Shown here: piece by piece, positions 46,584-57,992 of the stretch
Numbering within the stretch: the stretch's first letter is position 1
Layout: each line of letters begins with the position of its first letter
Source: Epiperipatus broadwayi
Lineage: Eukaryota; Onychophora; Udeonychophora; Euonychophora; Peripatidae
NCBI GenBank assembly: GCA_028023455.1
Contig: JAQFVV010000036.1
Coordinates: 7,375,576 to 7,439,575, forward strand
Direction: 5' to 3'
Length of the DNA: 64,000 nt
Made by a program: the position numbers and the translations under genes
Notes under the pieces: model-generated
The model's database searches: none
Told to the model about the DNA's origin: nothing
What the model saw: the letters and a program-made list of their open reading frames with translations, nothing else

Positions 46584-46756
46584 TACAAACATCACGCTGA
46601 ATATATTATAAAAGTATAAAATTCGCATTATTTAGAAATATGGAAAATTGGTTTACATGCAAGACTAAACTAACGCGGCCTAAATTTATATATACTGTCC
46701 CGACACAAACATCACGATAAATATATTATAAAAGTATGAAATTCGCATTATTTATA
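46584..46756. repeat. Direct repeat of about 52 bp, 119 bp apart
   Basis: Copies at about 46584-46635 and 46703-46756 share acaaacatcacg, then atatattataaaagtat, then aaattcgcattattta. The surrounding sequence 46083-47560 holds no gene I can support. A CpG-richer patch with gtgcggccgc lies at 46860-46880. Confidence 0.7.
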
Positions 46757-47639
46757 ACCCAATAAACGAAAAATCTGTAAATTATTTTAACAGCTCTGCA
46801 TGCTTCGAACAACTACTTTCGTAAATGATACTAATTGTAATACAGATCAACTTCCATGACGGCAGAAGTGCGGCCGCATATAATGTCAAACTCTGGACAG
46901 TAAGGGTCGTTCAAATCCATTTCATTTCGCCAATAACGATGCTCGATCTTATGAATTCCGGGAAAATAAACTTATTCAGTCAGTTGTTTTCTATTCGGAT
47001 AATTAGCTACAGTGAAGAAATAAACTTTATACATAGATTCTTCGAATCAAGTTTTTCCATTCACTAAGAAATTCAGACGTTATGTAAATTACGTCAATAA
47101 GGAGAAAATGTGATAATTGTATAAAAAGTTGTCAATAAAATAGAATAAACCTTTAAATTGCTTAAAAAAAGCAACGTGTTTTCCAAAATATATTATAAAT
47201 CATACTTTTATTATTAAAAATAAGTAATTACAATGGGTTTCCTCCAATTAAAAACTATTACTAAATATATTGTAAACTATAAACTTTGAATATGTAGCTT
47301 AAAAAAAAGTTTAATAATGATAATTAAAGAGAAAATGAATTCTAATTATTCATTTAAAAAAAAACATTACCATGTGTACAAATATAGTATCTAAACTATT
47401 AGTCAAAAGTTACATTCCTTTTTTTTTTTTTGGTTGTAAATTAAAAGCAGTAAACATACGGCTTAAAATAATATCAACATGCTATTAAATTACAATTTCT
47501 TAAGATAATGTAAAGAATATTTTATAATTTACTTTTGGATCGACTTTATACATTAAATAATCGAATTTTTTTAATTACCTAAAAAAGAAACTAGGATTTT
47601 TTTTTTTTTATGGACGAGAAAGTAGCAAGTTTGTTTACA

Positions 47640-47700
47640 AGGAAGACATCTTGCTTTGGTGACGTCATTGCTCCACGCGCTACTAGAATGAGATTGTTGT
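47640..47700. promoter_or_regulatory. CRE-like palindrome in a conserved short motif
   Basis: The palindrome tgacgtca is preceded by aaggaagacatcttg. A similar arrangement (aggaagacatcttg … ttacgtca) lies at 22272-22302. The pair may be part of an unrecognised repeat. No gene start is supported next to either. Confidence 0.25.
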
Positions 47701-48269
47701 TAGATATGCAAACGGTAGCTATAATAATATAGATGTTTTAAATTTTTTAAATTAATAATAATAATATAGCTGTTTTAAAAGACTGAAAAGCTAGTTTCTA
47801 CGACCGTGTATACTTTGTCATCCAGAGATGAAAATTTCCTTGTAAAAAAAATTACACACGAATTTAGAACTAACACGAAAAGCTATTTTAATGCTTTTTA
47901 GCAATAAATATCTTTGTTGACAATCGAAATTGTAGTATTACAAATGTGCATATTACCTCAGATTTAGAGTTTGATTTTAAAAATATAAAATTAGTTTGCA
48001 GTTCTTCAGTAACAAACATTTTTGCTTTGCCATTTTTGAGCTAAAAATTAAAAAAAAAGTGTTTCTAACTCTAATTATACAATAATATTTACTTACGTGC
48101 TAATTTTCAGTACACATTAATAAATATAAATCGTTTATTACAGGAATTTCGGTGAATTGACTTATAAGCATTAGATTAATAACGACTTTCTTCCCAAGAG
48201 ATAAAAGAATGGGTGGCGATCTCAACGCGAGAACGCGATTTCCCGTGCCTAATAAATTTTAATTGGGTT

Positions 48270-48870
48270 CATCAAAATTTTAGTTAAAACTTAAACCAAT
48301 TACAAGATGGTTATATATAATAATCAATAAGTTAAATTAAATATTTTTATGAATTTTTAATTTGATAATGAATGGAATTAAGAAATTATATATATCCAAA
48401 TAAATAGGAATAATCATATCTTTTGTTGTTTCCAAGTAACCATCATTTATTAATTGATAGCCCTGAAGCTAAACAAGTTTTCGCTATTAACCTGTATGAT
48501 ATTTCTTCTTGGGTTTGAATAAAATAAAAGATATCATATTATGTACATTATGACAAATAAAATTTCTCTTAAAACAATTAAAAGTTGATTGTATAGTTGT
48601 ATAGCATATATATAATAAAATAATGTAAATGTTAAATATTTGCATAGATTTTAAATTTGATAAAGATTAGAAATTATATCCAGGTAACGGAGATGACTTT
48701 ACTTTTGATGTTGTCAGGAAATCATAAATTACTAATTGTTAGTCTTGAGGCTAAACTAGTTTTCTCTATTAACCTATATAATATTTTTGCTTGGATTTAA
48801 ATAAAGCAAAAGGAAGTATAGTATATTATATACATTATGATTAATATAATTTATCTTCATTCCTTAATTG
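48270..48870. repeat. Diverged tandem duplication, about 280-bp period
   Basis: Around 48465 and 48747 the same blocks recur in order: ag(c/g)ctaaac, agttttc, ctattaacct, gg(g/a)tt(t)(g/a)aataaa. Identity is moderate. No coding content is seen. Confidence 0.6.
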
Positions 48871-48974
48871 TTCATACATTGATTGTGTGTATCTGTGCAA
48901 CACTTAATTTTTTTTTTTAAATATGTATAATAAATCCATTACATATATAATTTATTGCTTACATTAAAATGTAA

Positions 48975-49285
48975 GATATTGAAGAGTTGGAGTGGATTGA
49001 AGCCTATCCATTAAAGTATGAGATTTGCTATCTTAATATAAACTGAGCCCTGATTACATATATGTATGGAAGATGATAATCTGGACCAACTGATGAGTGG
49101 TTTAGCACGAAATACGTATATTGGTGACTATTTATCTTTTCTATATGTATGTGGTCATGTGTATCAGAGGTATCAGATAGTATGGATAGTTGAAGGGTAC
49201 TTGAAAGTCTGAGTTCAAATCCCTTATATTTATAATTAGGCTTCAGATATGTAAAGAGTGCCTGTATTTCAAATGCTTACATTAA
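48975..49285 (+). repeat. HHR-B copy with intact ribozyme core
   Basis: The copy contains the body (agttggagtggattgaagcc), a (TA)-rich part, the ribozyme, and the family end with gagttcaaatccctta, which resembles a pol III B box. Confidence 0.75.
49075..49135 (+). ncRNA. Hammerhead ribozyme (type I), HHR-B, intact core
   Basis: CTGATGA (49090-49096) is followed by a short stem II (GTG/CAC, 49097-49108) and GAAA (49109-49112). A short stem III follows within ATACGTAT, and A at 49120 is the predicted cleavage-site base. Stem I starts CCAA/TTGG (49086-49089 with 49121-49124). Stem II is 3 bp shorter than in the copy at 41966-42022. Confidence 0.65.
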
Positions 49286-49329
49286 AGTAATGTTAAATTA
49301 CTTCTTTTGCCATTTGAATGATTGCATTC

Positions 49330-50108
49330 TGTAGTGTTTGTAAAAATGGCAGACATTTTTGTGCACTCCAGAAAAACTAGAATTTATTCGTAAGGCTGTT
49401 TTTAGATCACGCTCTGATAGCTGAGGAATTTAATTAGTGCATTGACGTAATGGCGATCGACAATTCCTAGAGGTATTTGCTAATTACAAATGCTTCTAGA
49501 TAAGAGATGTTACCTTATTGGTCAGTGCATTGATTGAGATCGTTGCAGTTGTCAGAGAGCGAATAGAAGACGGTGTAACATCTAGCAGTAATTAGAGGAC
49601 AACTCCAGTAGAGAGCAGTCACGTAGTAGTGAGTAGCGAGCAGTATTGGAGAGACGTCTGTTTAACATCAGCAAAGATATCTCGCGTCAGTGCTGGCGGT
49701 AAATGACTAGCACACCCAGTGAAAATGTAGTTCACGGGTGTAGCTGAAAGATACTGCAGCAGAGAAGAGCATTAGTTGCAAGAAGAGCATTAGTTGCAAG
49801 AAGAGCATTAGTTGCAAGAAGAGCCTTAGTTGCAAGAAGAGCATTAGTTGCAAGAAGAGCATTAGTTGCAGAGAAGGGCATTAGTTGCGGAGAGAAGCAT
49901 TCATTGCAGAGCAAGGCATTCGTTGGAGAGCTTCGTTAAGAAAGAACAGCGTGGAAATTGTATAACGTTATTTGCTGATCGCACAGTATGACTTGCAGTT
50001 ATAACCTTGGCACAGTCGTAAGTGTGGATATTACACATTCTGTATGGTTTTTTTCTCATTTACTTAAGAAATATATATATTCATTGTACAGATTTCTTTG
50101 AGGGCACA
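49330..50108 (+). mobile_element. Candidate 5' LTR/leader of the gypsy element
   Basis: The segment begins tgtagtgtttg and ends gagggcaca, giving TG..CA ends. It is richer in GC than the surroundings and precedes the gypsy coding region on the same strand. It contains the 18-bp tandem repeats. No 3' LTR partner was found near 60290, so the boundaries rest on position and ends only. Confidence 0.4.
49763..49925. repeat. Tandem repeat, 18-bp unit
   Basis: About eight to nine units of agaagagcattagttgca, the first ones identical or nearly so and the last ones diverged. The minus strand reads as a repeated ATNALL peptide, which is a by-product of the 18-bp period. Confidence 0.85.
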
Positions 50109-50122
50109 ATTGATGCAATCAC

Positions 50123-50595
50123 CAAAAATTAATATTCACATGATCACTATTTCTTATGCTAGCATATAACTGTTATTAAAACAGGCAAAACTCTCCTTAC
50201 AGTAGTGCCATTCAGTGCCAACCAGAATAATCAGTAGATGCCAGAAGGCTTGACTGGGCACTGAACTGGGTTCAGACCCATATGACTATATAAGCTATTG
50301 AGCTTAGATTGAAAATATTATGTTTTCAATTTTATTCTCATAGTTTTGTAGTTAAGTAGAGATAAAAGGTGGCTGCTGGAGGGTTGCATTATATCCTAAG
50401 ATCTAGGTGCAGTGCTGTCAGATCCAAAGCTCCTCACTGACGAAAGCCACAAGCCAGAAACTAGTCTGAGGATATTAGAGTAGTAGGCACTAGATGGGGA
50501 TTTTATGCACAAGCCTTCTGGAATCTATTGATTACTCTGGTTGACACTGAGTGGCACTAGTGTATGGAGAGTTCTGCTTGTTTCAAAAATTAATA
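50123..50595 (+). mobile_element. HHR-A insertion with 12-bp target duplication
   Basis: The target duplication caaaaattaata lies at 50123-50134 and 50584-50595, so the element is 50135-50583 (449 bp). It starts with an inverted end (cacatgatcact … aacaggcaaaactctcc … gaaggcttg). The body then follows (cactgaactgggttcagacc, agataaaaggtggctgctgg), the ribozyme, and the 3' block. It sits in the leader of the decayed gypsy element. Confidence 0.85.
50421..50480 (+). ncRNA. Hammerhead ribozyme (type I), HHR-A, intact core
   Basis: CTGACGA (50437-50443), stem II region AAGCC-acaa-GCCA, GAAAC (50457-50461), TAGTC (50462-50466) with cleavage predicted after 50466. Stem I pairs CTCCTCA with TGAGGAT next to the core and CCAA with the diverged TTAG further out. 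Stem II is only two to three pairs, which is weak. Confidence 0.65.
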
Positions 50596-51099
50596 ACTGG
50601 TGCAATTGGCAAAAAAAATCAGCAATTGGTGCAGTTGGAAAAAATCAATAATTTACTGTAGCTGACAAACTTACAACTGAAGATTGGCAAAATAATAACT
50701 GAATTAAGTAGTACAATGTCAAAGTTCTGAAGAAGATTGCCTGGTGCAATCGAAACTGTAAACTATAAAAAAGGTGGTAAATAAAGCATTGTGTAAAATT
50801 TAGTATAATATGGTAAAACTAGTATCACTGAGTTTGATCTGAGTTGCATTGAAGAATATCCAATATTTATAACACAAGTAGAAAGAGTTTGGATATAAAT
50901 GGAGTTGAAGATGATTGATCAAAAATAGTAGCTGTCTTATATTATTCAGAAAACAGAATAATTGAAATTGCAAACAGATTATGTGAATTGATAAAGATAT
51001 TGAAAATTACATTATATCTTGCACTTGTCATGCAGCTCAATTTTAGTTAGAAAATAGACAGCCATAAAGTGCTAATACAGCCCTTAAAGAATTTTCCAA

Positions 51100-52315
51100 A
51101 GGTTGCAGGTTTGAAGAAAGCATCGGGAAGATTATCACCAATCAAGGGGTATCTGATCGCAAGCTCACCCAACTGTTATTAACAAAGCTTTCGTTGATTT
51201 ATGAGATGGCAGTTTAAAAAAAATTGTGTATGATCTCTTATTAGAACAGATGCAAACATATAAAGAAAATAAGAATTAAAAAACAAATGCTTGTAAAACA
51301 ATAAAATAAAAATTGAATATTCAAGTCTCCTCAAAACTGAATAAACCATGTGTTATGTGGGATATGCTTAAAACCTAGTAACAAAGATGGAAGAGTTAAA
51401 GTTAAACCTATGGTAAATAGGAGAGACAAAAGTCCCATCAATCAATTCCTAAATAATACGGAGATTCAGGGATTCAAACAATTTATAATAAAACTGCAGA
51501 TTTATATTAAGAATATTAGTACAGAAATAGGTTGCAGTTCAAATATATTGATAACATCTAATAAAGACTGGAGCACATTCTTAATCAACTGTAAGGCAAC
51601 TCCATAACTTGAAAAACAAAGATTGAAGTTCAAAATGTGAATGAACATACATATCAAATAATTGGCAACATTCAAGTATCAGTTAAAAGTGAAGTAAACG
51701 TAAATAAATAGTAAACGGTAAAATGAATCTAATAATAGAGAATATCGAACCTGCCTGGAACCATATAAAGGTCATAAAAAAAAAATTCTAGTACAATAGA
51801 TAAAAAAATACCCAATGTTGTTCAACAATGAACAATGTGCTAAATTAACAATTTCTCATAAAGATAGATTTTTGACAAATATTCACCCAGTGATTTGTAA
51901 GCCTAGAAATATATAATTTGCACAAAGACAAAAGGTTGAGAAAAAAAAGCTTGGAAAACAAGAGTACTCGCACTGATAGAAATGGCAGCTGGAGAGATGA
52001 CTTTTGTAGTAGTAGCAAAAATGAAAAATACAATGTACCTGCACAGCAATTACAGGGATACCATCAATAAGTATTTAATCAAAGAGACATATCTAGTATC
52101 GAATGCAAAAGAAGTATTAACAACATTCACAAAGACATTTTGTCAAAATGAATTTAAGCAAAAAGTCATACCTAGTACCAAATGCAAAAACATATTGGCA
52201 ACAATGCAAAAAGCAACCCATTTTGTGAAATTTGGTCCATCAGTGAAAGATCATGAGAAATTTTGACAATTACAATTGCTGTTGGGTTTTTTAAATATTA
52301 TAAGTTGCAATTAGA
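51100..52315 (+). pseudogene. Ty3/gypsy-type gag-pol, 5' part (protease and reverse transcriptase)
   Basis: A protease-like motif GCSSNILIT with following W..F lies near 51530-51600. Then KPRNI…FAQRQKVEKK (51890-51950) and VVVAKMKN … NYRDTINKYLIKETY (51982-52090) match the start of gypsy reverse transcriptases. CKNILATMQKATHFVKFG (52180-52235) matches the next segment. The YxDD part is missing because a SINE and an LTR element interrupt at 52334. There are several stops and frame changes. It continues after 57992. Confidence 0.75.
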
Positions 52316-52339
52316 TGACTTCTACAAATATATATATAT

Positions 52340-53905
52340 TGTACCGGGTCGAACTGCTGAAACCACTTACTTATACGTATATAAGTTTTGACTGGTTTCA
52401 AACTCCTTTCATATACATTTATAATCTTATAAATGATACGTGAACGAGCCGGCACGTTCGAGCAAAATGGGAGATCTTATTGATAGCTTTAACTATCAAC
52501 AATGGCCCATCTCGGCTGCTAGATTAAAACCCCTACTATCCAAATACTTTATTTGTTTCGGAGTAAACTCCCGGCGCCAGCTAGTCCAAAGGACTAACAT
52601 ATTCGGGCAGTAGGCTCATAATCCAGCACTCGAAACCATCCCATAAACTAGCCCAGTCTAAGTTTAATCTGTAATAAATTATACAAAAATTGGTGGTGGA
52701 AATAATTAATAAAAGGTTGGTAAGAAGAATTGACCGACAAATAAAGTTTAAGTTTAAAGATAATTTATTTTACTTATCATTAATTAAGTTTTAAAGATAA
52801 TTTGTTAACTAACATTAACGCATTATAAACATTTCTATAAATCCAATTTTAACACACGCACATTTTTTTTTAAAATTAACACATGATAATATATTTTAAG
52901 AAAAAAGCATAAATAATCTTTGACCTTTAAATCATTTCACATTCACAAACATAATACTAAAGCATTAATAGCATTTGAAACTTACACACACATATCAATA
53001 GTTCATTTTATGTATGATAGAGTTCATATGATTTGAATCTTGAATATTTACAGATTACAGTGGTGACTACTATGTATAAATGATAATAATAAAATATATA
53101 CCTAGGATTTTTTTTCTTGTCGTTGGCTGCTTCTGCTGCTTCTGATGGATTATATCTAACCAGTTAGATTTGGACATTTCTTGAAGAGATTTTTATGCGA
53201 ATCTATTTGTTTTATTTTGAAGACAGTTGAACGCTTGACGGAGGATTTCTGTGTTGTTATGCAGACATTATTTCTCAGGCAGGTTTTGATGATCTTGTTG
53301 GACTAAAAAGGCTGGAGCACAAGAGTATATTTCCAAAAGCTTTTCAGCACTGCATTTCTGTAAACTGACACTGCAAAACTAGACTGAAACTGCAAACTCA
53401 AAACTAGACTGTCCGATAAAATCTAGCTATTTATATCTGTGAATTGTTTTCATTTTGATATCCTCTGGGAATAAGTCAATAGGTGTTGTCGAAATTCCTT
53501 GATAACTAATCCTATGACAACGTGTTTTTTGATTGATTGTTTGATTAGTAGTAGCTTTCATAAACATATTGTTTTTATATCTTTAGTAGCCCACCACTGT
53601 GTTTTTAAATACATTTCATTTCAATTATTATTATTATTTTTTAATATTATTCTAACACGCATTTATCTTATTAATGAGCTAACATTTATTTCTATTTACC
53701 ATCGCACATATCTACGCATTTATTCTACTAAACTGGAATGAAAAGAGATTTTTAACTTTTAATTTTTTTTATAGGAAAACTCCTCTCCCCTCTTTTAAAG
53801 TAATTAATTGTAACTTTTATTTCAAATTCTTTTTTCCGAAAGATTTTGATAATAATTTTTATACAAAATTATTTTATATACATGTGCCAATTTGGCATTG
53901 GCACA
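52340..53905 (-). repeat. 3' LTR (minus-strand element)
   Basis: 1566 bp with TG..CA ends. It differs from the other LTR by scattered single-base changes and small indels. The short frames in it (for example 53499-53741) recur in the other LTR and are not genes. Confidence 0.9.
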
Positions 53906-53925
53906 TTACACCCCCCTCCGATTTA
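53906..53925 (-). promoter_or_regulatory. Polypurine tract
   Basis: On the minus strand cggaggggggtgtaa directly abuts the 3' LTR. This is the plus-strand primer site expected for an LTR element and fixes its orientation. Confidence 0.75.
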
Positions 53926-55212
53926 GAGTAAAATGCGTCATTTTTGACCATTTTATCTCTTGCAATTTTAATTGTTGACTGTAAAGATTTATTAATTTAT
54001 TATTTTAGATAATTCCTACACATGTGTATACATGCAGCATAATTCTACACCTACTAATATTCTAGATATCGAGTTATTACTAGACTTGCTTACAGGGAAT
54101 CTATAATAAATAAGTCCCTTTTTGCACTCATCATAAGGTGCAGCAGTACCAAGAAAATAACCTAAAAGGATATCTGGATAAATACATTTAAGATACTCAT
54201 CATAAGGTATCGTATTTACCTAATATTATCAGTGTATGTGCACGTATATACACACGTATACTTACACACTCTTAATACACCTTAAATTGACTTTTATTTT
54301 TTTATTAATAATCTTCCAACATTATTTTTAAATTTACATGAACAATATTTTACACTATTCATTTATATTCCAGTATTATTTATAACCCTTAAGAAACATT
54401 ATTTAAATATTTCTTTACATTAATCTTATAATATTGATTTTTAATCATTACGAACATTACTTTAAATATTAGTTTTACGATACTATTTTTAAGCCATTAT
54501 TTTAACTTCTTTATCTAGGTGCGTGTATTCAGAAAAACTATTTTTATTATATTACGATCCATTATTTATTCAACTTTTATTAACTTGCGTATATTCAAAA
54601 CTATTTTATTTTAATGTGTGCGTACTCAGAAAAAAACAACAAACTTTTACTTTATTGCGATTCATTTGTTATGCAAATATCTAACTTGATTTTATTCTAG
54701 AAATCCCGTTATCTTTTTCATTTATTTAATTCTACAAACATTTTCATTTTGCTTGTCTATTTTGATTTTACACATTTTTTTTGTTTAGGTCACGCTCCGC
54801 TACGTTCTAGACTTATGAGCTGGGACATCAATATCATTGATAAGACCTAATCGAGGGTTTTGACATAAATCGTTTTATCATTGCTTTAACATTTTAAAAA
54901 CTCTAAGATTATTATTTATTTACTAAGACTACCTTTAATCATTTTTAATTATTCAACTAACTTGATACTCGTTTTTTCATTTTGTTTAAAAAGCAAAACT
55001 ATAGGTTATTTTTGTTTCATTAAACTTTGTTAAACATTTCCTGTTATTCCAAGTCCATGGTCGTTAATAACTAGGTCAAACCGGCGAATCCGTCAGATTA
55101 CATATTTTTAATTTTTGTCAGGCGGTTCTTTCTTTCTTTCTACTAACTCACTAATATAAATTATACTCCATATTCTCACATCTCTCTTTCGATTAAAATT
55201 TATTTTATCTCT

Positions 55213-55864
55213 TTATCTTTCCATTTTATTTTCTGTCTTGTAAATTAGAAAACCTTTAAGCTTCACAGACCTCCGTATTTTTCCTAACCGTAAATATTTT
55301 TTTCTATTCTTTCTCGTTTTAAATCTCCGTCTAAAATGAATGCAAACGTTTACTTTCACCTTTTTATTTTCTATCTTGATTAATTTTATTTCCAAACTAC
55401 TATGCTTAACACTATCTTCTGGTTTTTGATCTACATAGGTTTCTACTTTCTCTGTAGCAACGCTATCTGATTCTAATTTAATTTCTATTTCCAAACTACT
55501 ATATTTACAATTATATGACTCTACTATCTCTTTGATGACCTCAACTTCCTTATTTTCTTTGACAAAATCTACTTCTACGATCTCTTAATTTTTTACTTGT
55601 TTTAGACTCTTCTATTTCGTCCCTAATTTCTTCTTTTATTTTATTTTGGCCCCTTTCGATCTGGTCCTTTAACTTTTCAAGCATTTCAGCTCGCCTTTCC
55701 AATTTACTCTTCATTTCATTATTTTGATTTTTAAGCTCTTCAGCTATTTTTTTATATTCTTCGGCTGTTTCTTTTTGTTTTTCAAACATGCTGGTTAGTA
55801 AAGCTATGATTTCTTTTTTTTCCTTGTTGGGGCTATTTTCTATATTTTTATCTTGAGTCTCCAT
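55213..55864 (-). CDS. Gag-like coiled-coil protein of the LTR element, frame broken once
   Basis: The frame starts at 55864, about 460 bp inside the 5' LTR, where gag is expected. The first 104 residues are charged and helical (EKQKETAEEYKKIAEELKN, then heptad-like KLKDQIERGQNKIKEEI), predicting a coiled coil. A second frame, open from about 55570 to 55213, is rich in E/K/V and ends with a basic stretch (RRRFKTRKNRKK). One frame change near 55570 separates them. I recognise no zinc knuckle or capsid motif. It may be a gag remnant or a lineage-specific protein. Confidence 0.45.
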
Positions 55865-56282
55865 TTTGGCTTTATTTTTTTTTTTAATAATTTATAATTT
55901 TAAACACCTTTTATATTATTTTTCTTTAATATTGTATTTTATTCATGCTCATAAGTTTACTAATTTCTATTTTATTTATTTCTTTCTAAATTGGAAATAC
56001 ACGCTGACTCCACCCCTTCTTTGTCCATTTTTCTACCCGATCTTAATGCTTTAACTCCGCCCAAACACTCAACTGTCATTTATTTAACAGAATGTAAATA
56101 GCACAAAATCTCTTTCCATTTAAAGAAGTAAAAAAAAAAATTTCGGTCAATTCTTTTTTATTTTTAATTTAATACACCTTTACCTATGTAATTTAGATTT
56201 CTTTAAGGTTTTTATTTTTAAACAAGAAACAAAGCATTTATTTACTGTTATTTCTTAGGTTCAGCCCCAAACATTGGGTAAA

Positions 56283-56342
56283 GCCATTTATGTACCGGGT
56301 CGAACCCTACACTGGGTGCCATTTATGTACCGGGTCGAACCA
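56283..56342. repeat. 36-bp tandem duplication across the LTR/primer-binding junction
   Basis: gccatttatgtaccgggtcg followed by aacc occurs at 56283-56306 and again at 56319-56342. The end of the LTR and the first primer-site bases are therefore present twice. Beyond it on the minus strand, TGGCTTTACCCAATG looks like the older primer site. Confidence 0.8.
56305..56321 (-). promoter_or_regulatory. Primer-binding site
   Basis: The minus strand begins TGGCACCCAGTGTAGGG four bases after the 5' LTR end, fitting pairing to a tRNA 3' end (…CCA). The resemblance is to TGGCxCCCAA-type sites of BEL and gypsy elements. Confidence 0.6.
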
Positions 56343-57876
56343 CTGAAACCACTTACTTATACGTATATAAGTTTTGACCGGTTTCAAACTCCTTCCATAT
56401 ACATTTATAATCTTATAAATGATACGTGAACGAGCTGGCACGTTCGAGCAAAATGGGAGATCTTATTGATAGCTTTAACTATCAACAATGGCCCATCTCG
56501 GCTGCTAGATTCAAACCCTACTATCCAAATACTTTATTTGTTTTGGAGTAAACTCCCAGCACCAGCTAGTCCAAAGGACTAACATATTCGGGCAGTAGGT
56601 TCATAATCCAGCGCTCGAAACCATCCCATAAACTAGCCCAGTCTAATTTTAATCTGTAATAAATTATACAAAAATTGGTGGTGGAAATAATTAATAAAAG
56701 GTTGGTAAGAAGAATTGACCGACAAATAAAGTTTAAGTTTAAAGATAATTTATTTTACTTATCATTAATTAAGTTTTAAAGATAATTTGTTAACTAACAT
56801 TAACGCATTATAAACATTTCTATAAATCCAATTTTAACACACGCACATTTTTTTAAAATTAACACATGATAATATATTTTAAGAAAAAAGCATAAATAAT
56901 CTTTGACCTTTAAATCATTTCACATTCACAAACATAATACTAAAGCATTAATAGCATTTGAAACTTACACACACATATCAATAGTTCATTTTATGTATGA
57001 TAGAGTTCATATGATTTGAATCTTGAATATTTACAGATTACAGTGGTGACTACTACGTATAAATGATAATAATAAAATATATACCTAGGATTTTTTTTCT
57101 TGTCGTTGGCTGCTTCTGATGGATTATATCTAACCGGTTAGATTTGGATGTTTCTTGAAGAGATTTTTATGTGAATCCATTTGTTTTATTTTGAAGACAG
57201 TTGAATGCTTGACAGAGGATTTCTGTGTTGTTATGCAGACATTATTTCTCAGGCAGGTTTTGATGATCTTGTTGGACTAAAAAGGCTGGAGCACAAGCGT
57301 ATATTTCCAAAAGCTTTTCAGCACTGCATTTCTGTAAACTGACACTGCAAAACTAGACTGAAACTGCAAACTCAAAACTAGACTGTCCGATAAAATCTAG
57401 CTATTTATATCTGTGAATTGTTTTCATTTTGATATCCTCCGGGAATAAGTGCAATAGGTGTTGTCGAAATTCCTTGATAACTAATCCTATGACATGTTTT
57501 TTGATTGATTGTTTGATTAGTAGTAGCTTTCATAAACATATTGTTTTTATATCTTTAGTAGCCCACTACTGTGTTTTTAAATACATTTCATTTCAATTAT
57601 TATTATTATTATTTTTTAATATTATTCTAATATGCATTTATCTTATTAATGAGCTAACATTTATTTCTATTTACCATCGCACATATCTATGCATTTATTC
57701 TACTAAACTGGAATGAAAAGAGATTTTTAACTTTTAGTTTTTTTTATAGGAAAACTCCTCCCCCCTCTTTAAAGTAATTAATTGTAACTTTTATTTCAAA
57801 TTCTTTTTTCCGGAAGATTTTGATAATTTTTATACAAAATTATTTTATATACATGTGCCAATTTGGCATTGGCACA
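56326..57876 (-). repeat. 5' LTR (minus-strand element)
   Basis: 1551 bp with TG..CA ends, partner of 52340-53905. The transcription start should lie in it, but no TATA box can be chosen with confidence in this AT-rich sequence. Confidence 0.9.
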
Positions 57877-57992
57877 ATATATATATACATTCATGTGTCA
57901 AAGCATCGGTCAAAAAGTGAACCCAGGACAACCACTTGTAAGGCTGATGTGCTAACCACTCGGCCACCAATGCTTGACTGCTACAAATATAT
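57877..57992 (-). mobile_element. Short tRNA-derived SINE, split by the LTR element
   Basis: On the minus strand a tRNA-like head (57973 to 57903) is followed by a short linker and a (TA)n tail that continues on the other side of the LTR element (52334-52339). The target duplication tgactnctacaaatatat lies at 52316-52333 and 57975-57992 (one mismatch). The SINE is about 100 bp and lies inside the gypsy remnant. Confidence 0.7.
57903..57973 (-). tRNA. tRNA-like head of the SINE (Val-UAC-like)
   Basis: The acceptor stem GCATTGG/CCGATGC pairs fully with one G-T. The D region reads GGCCGAGTGGTTAGC, the anticodon loop CTTACAA (anticodon TAC) and the B box GGGTTCAC. The anticodon and T stems are poorly paired, so it is not a functional tRNA. 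Confidence 0.5.

Larger units (their letters stand above)
52340..57876 (-). mobile_element. Young LTR retrotransposon, probably non-autonomous, 5.5 kb
   Basis: Two direct repeats, 52340-53905 (1566 bp) and 56326-57876 (1551 bp), are nearly identical and both run TGTACCGGG … TTGGCACA. The coding direction is minus: a purine tract (GGAGGGGGG) lies just inside the left LTR and a tRNA-like primer-binding site just inside the right LTR. Flanks on both sides are (TA)-rich with a 4-5 bp duplication (atat). The internal 2.4 kb has one short coiled-coil frame and no protease, reverse transcriptase or integrase that I can see. High LTR similarity implies a recent insertion. Confidence 0.9.

Noticed and set aside
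49732-49914. Protein with repeated ATNALL motif.
   Set aside because: It is the translation of an 18-bp tandem repeat on the minus strand of a retroelement leader, with no support as a gene.
53499-53741. 80-codon frame in an LTR, repeated at 57429-57716.
   Set aside because: Both lie in the LTRs, are low-complexity and on the strand opposite to the element. They are chance frames copied with the LTR.
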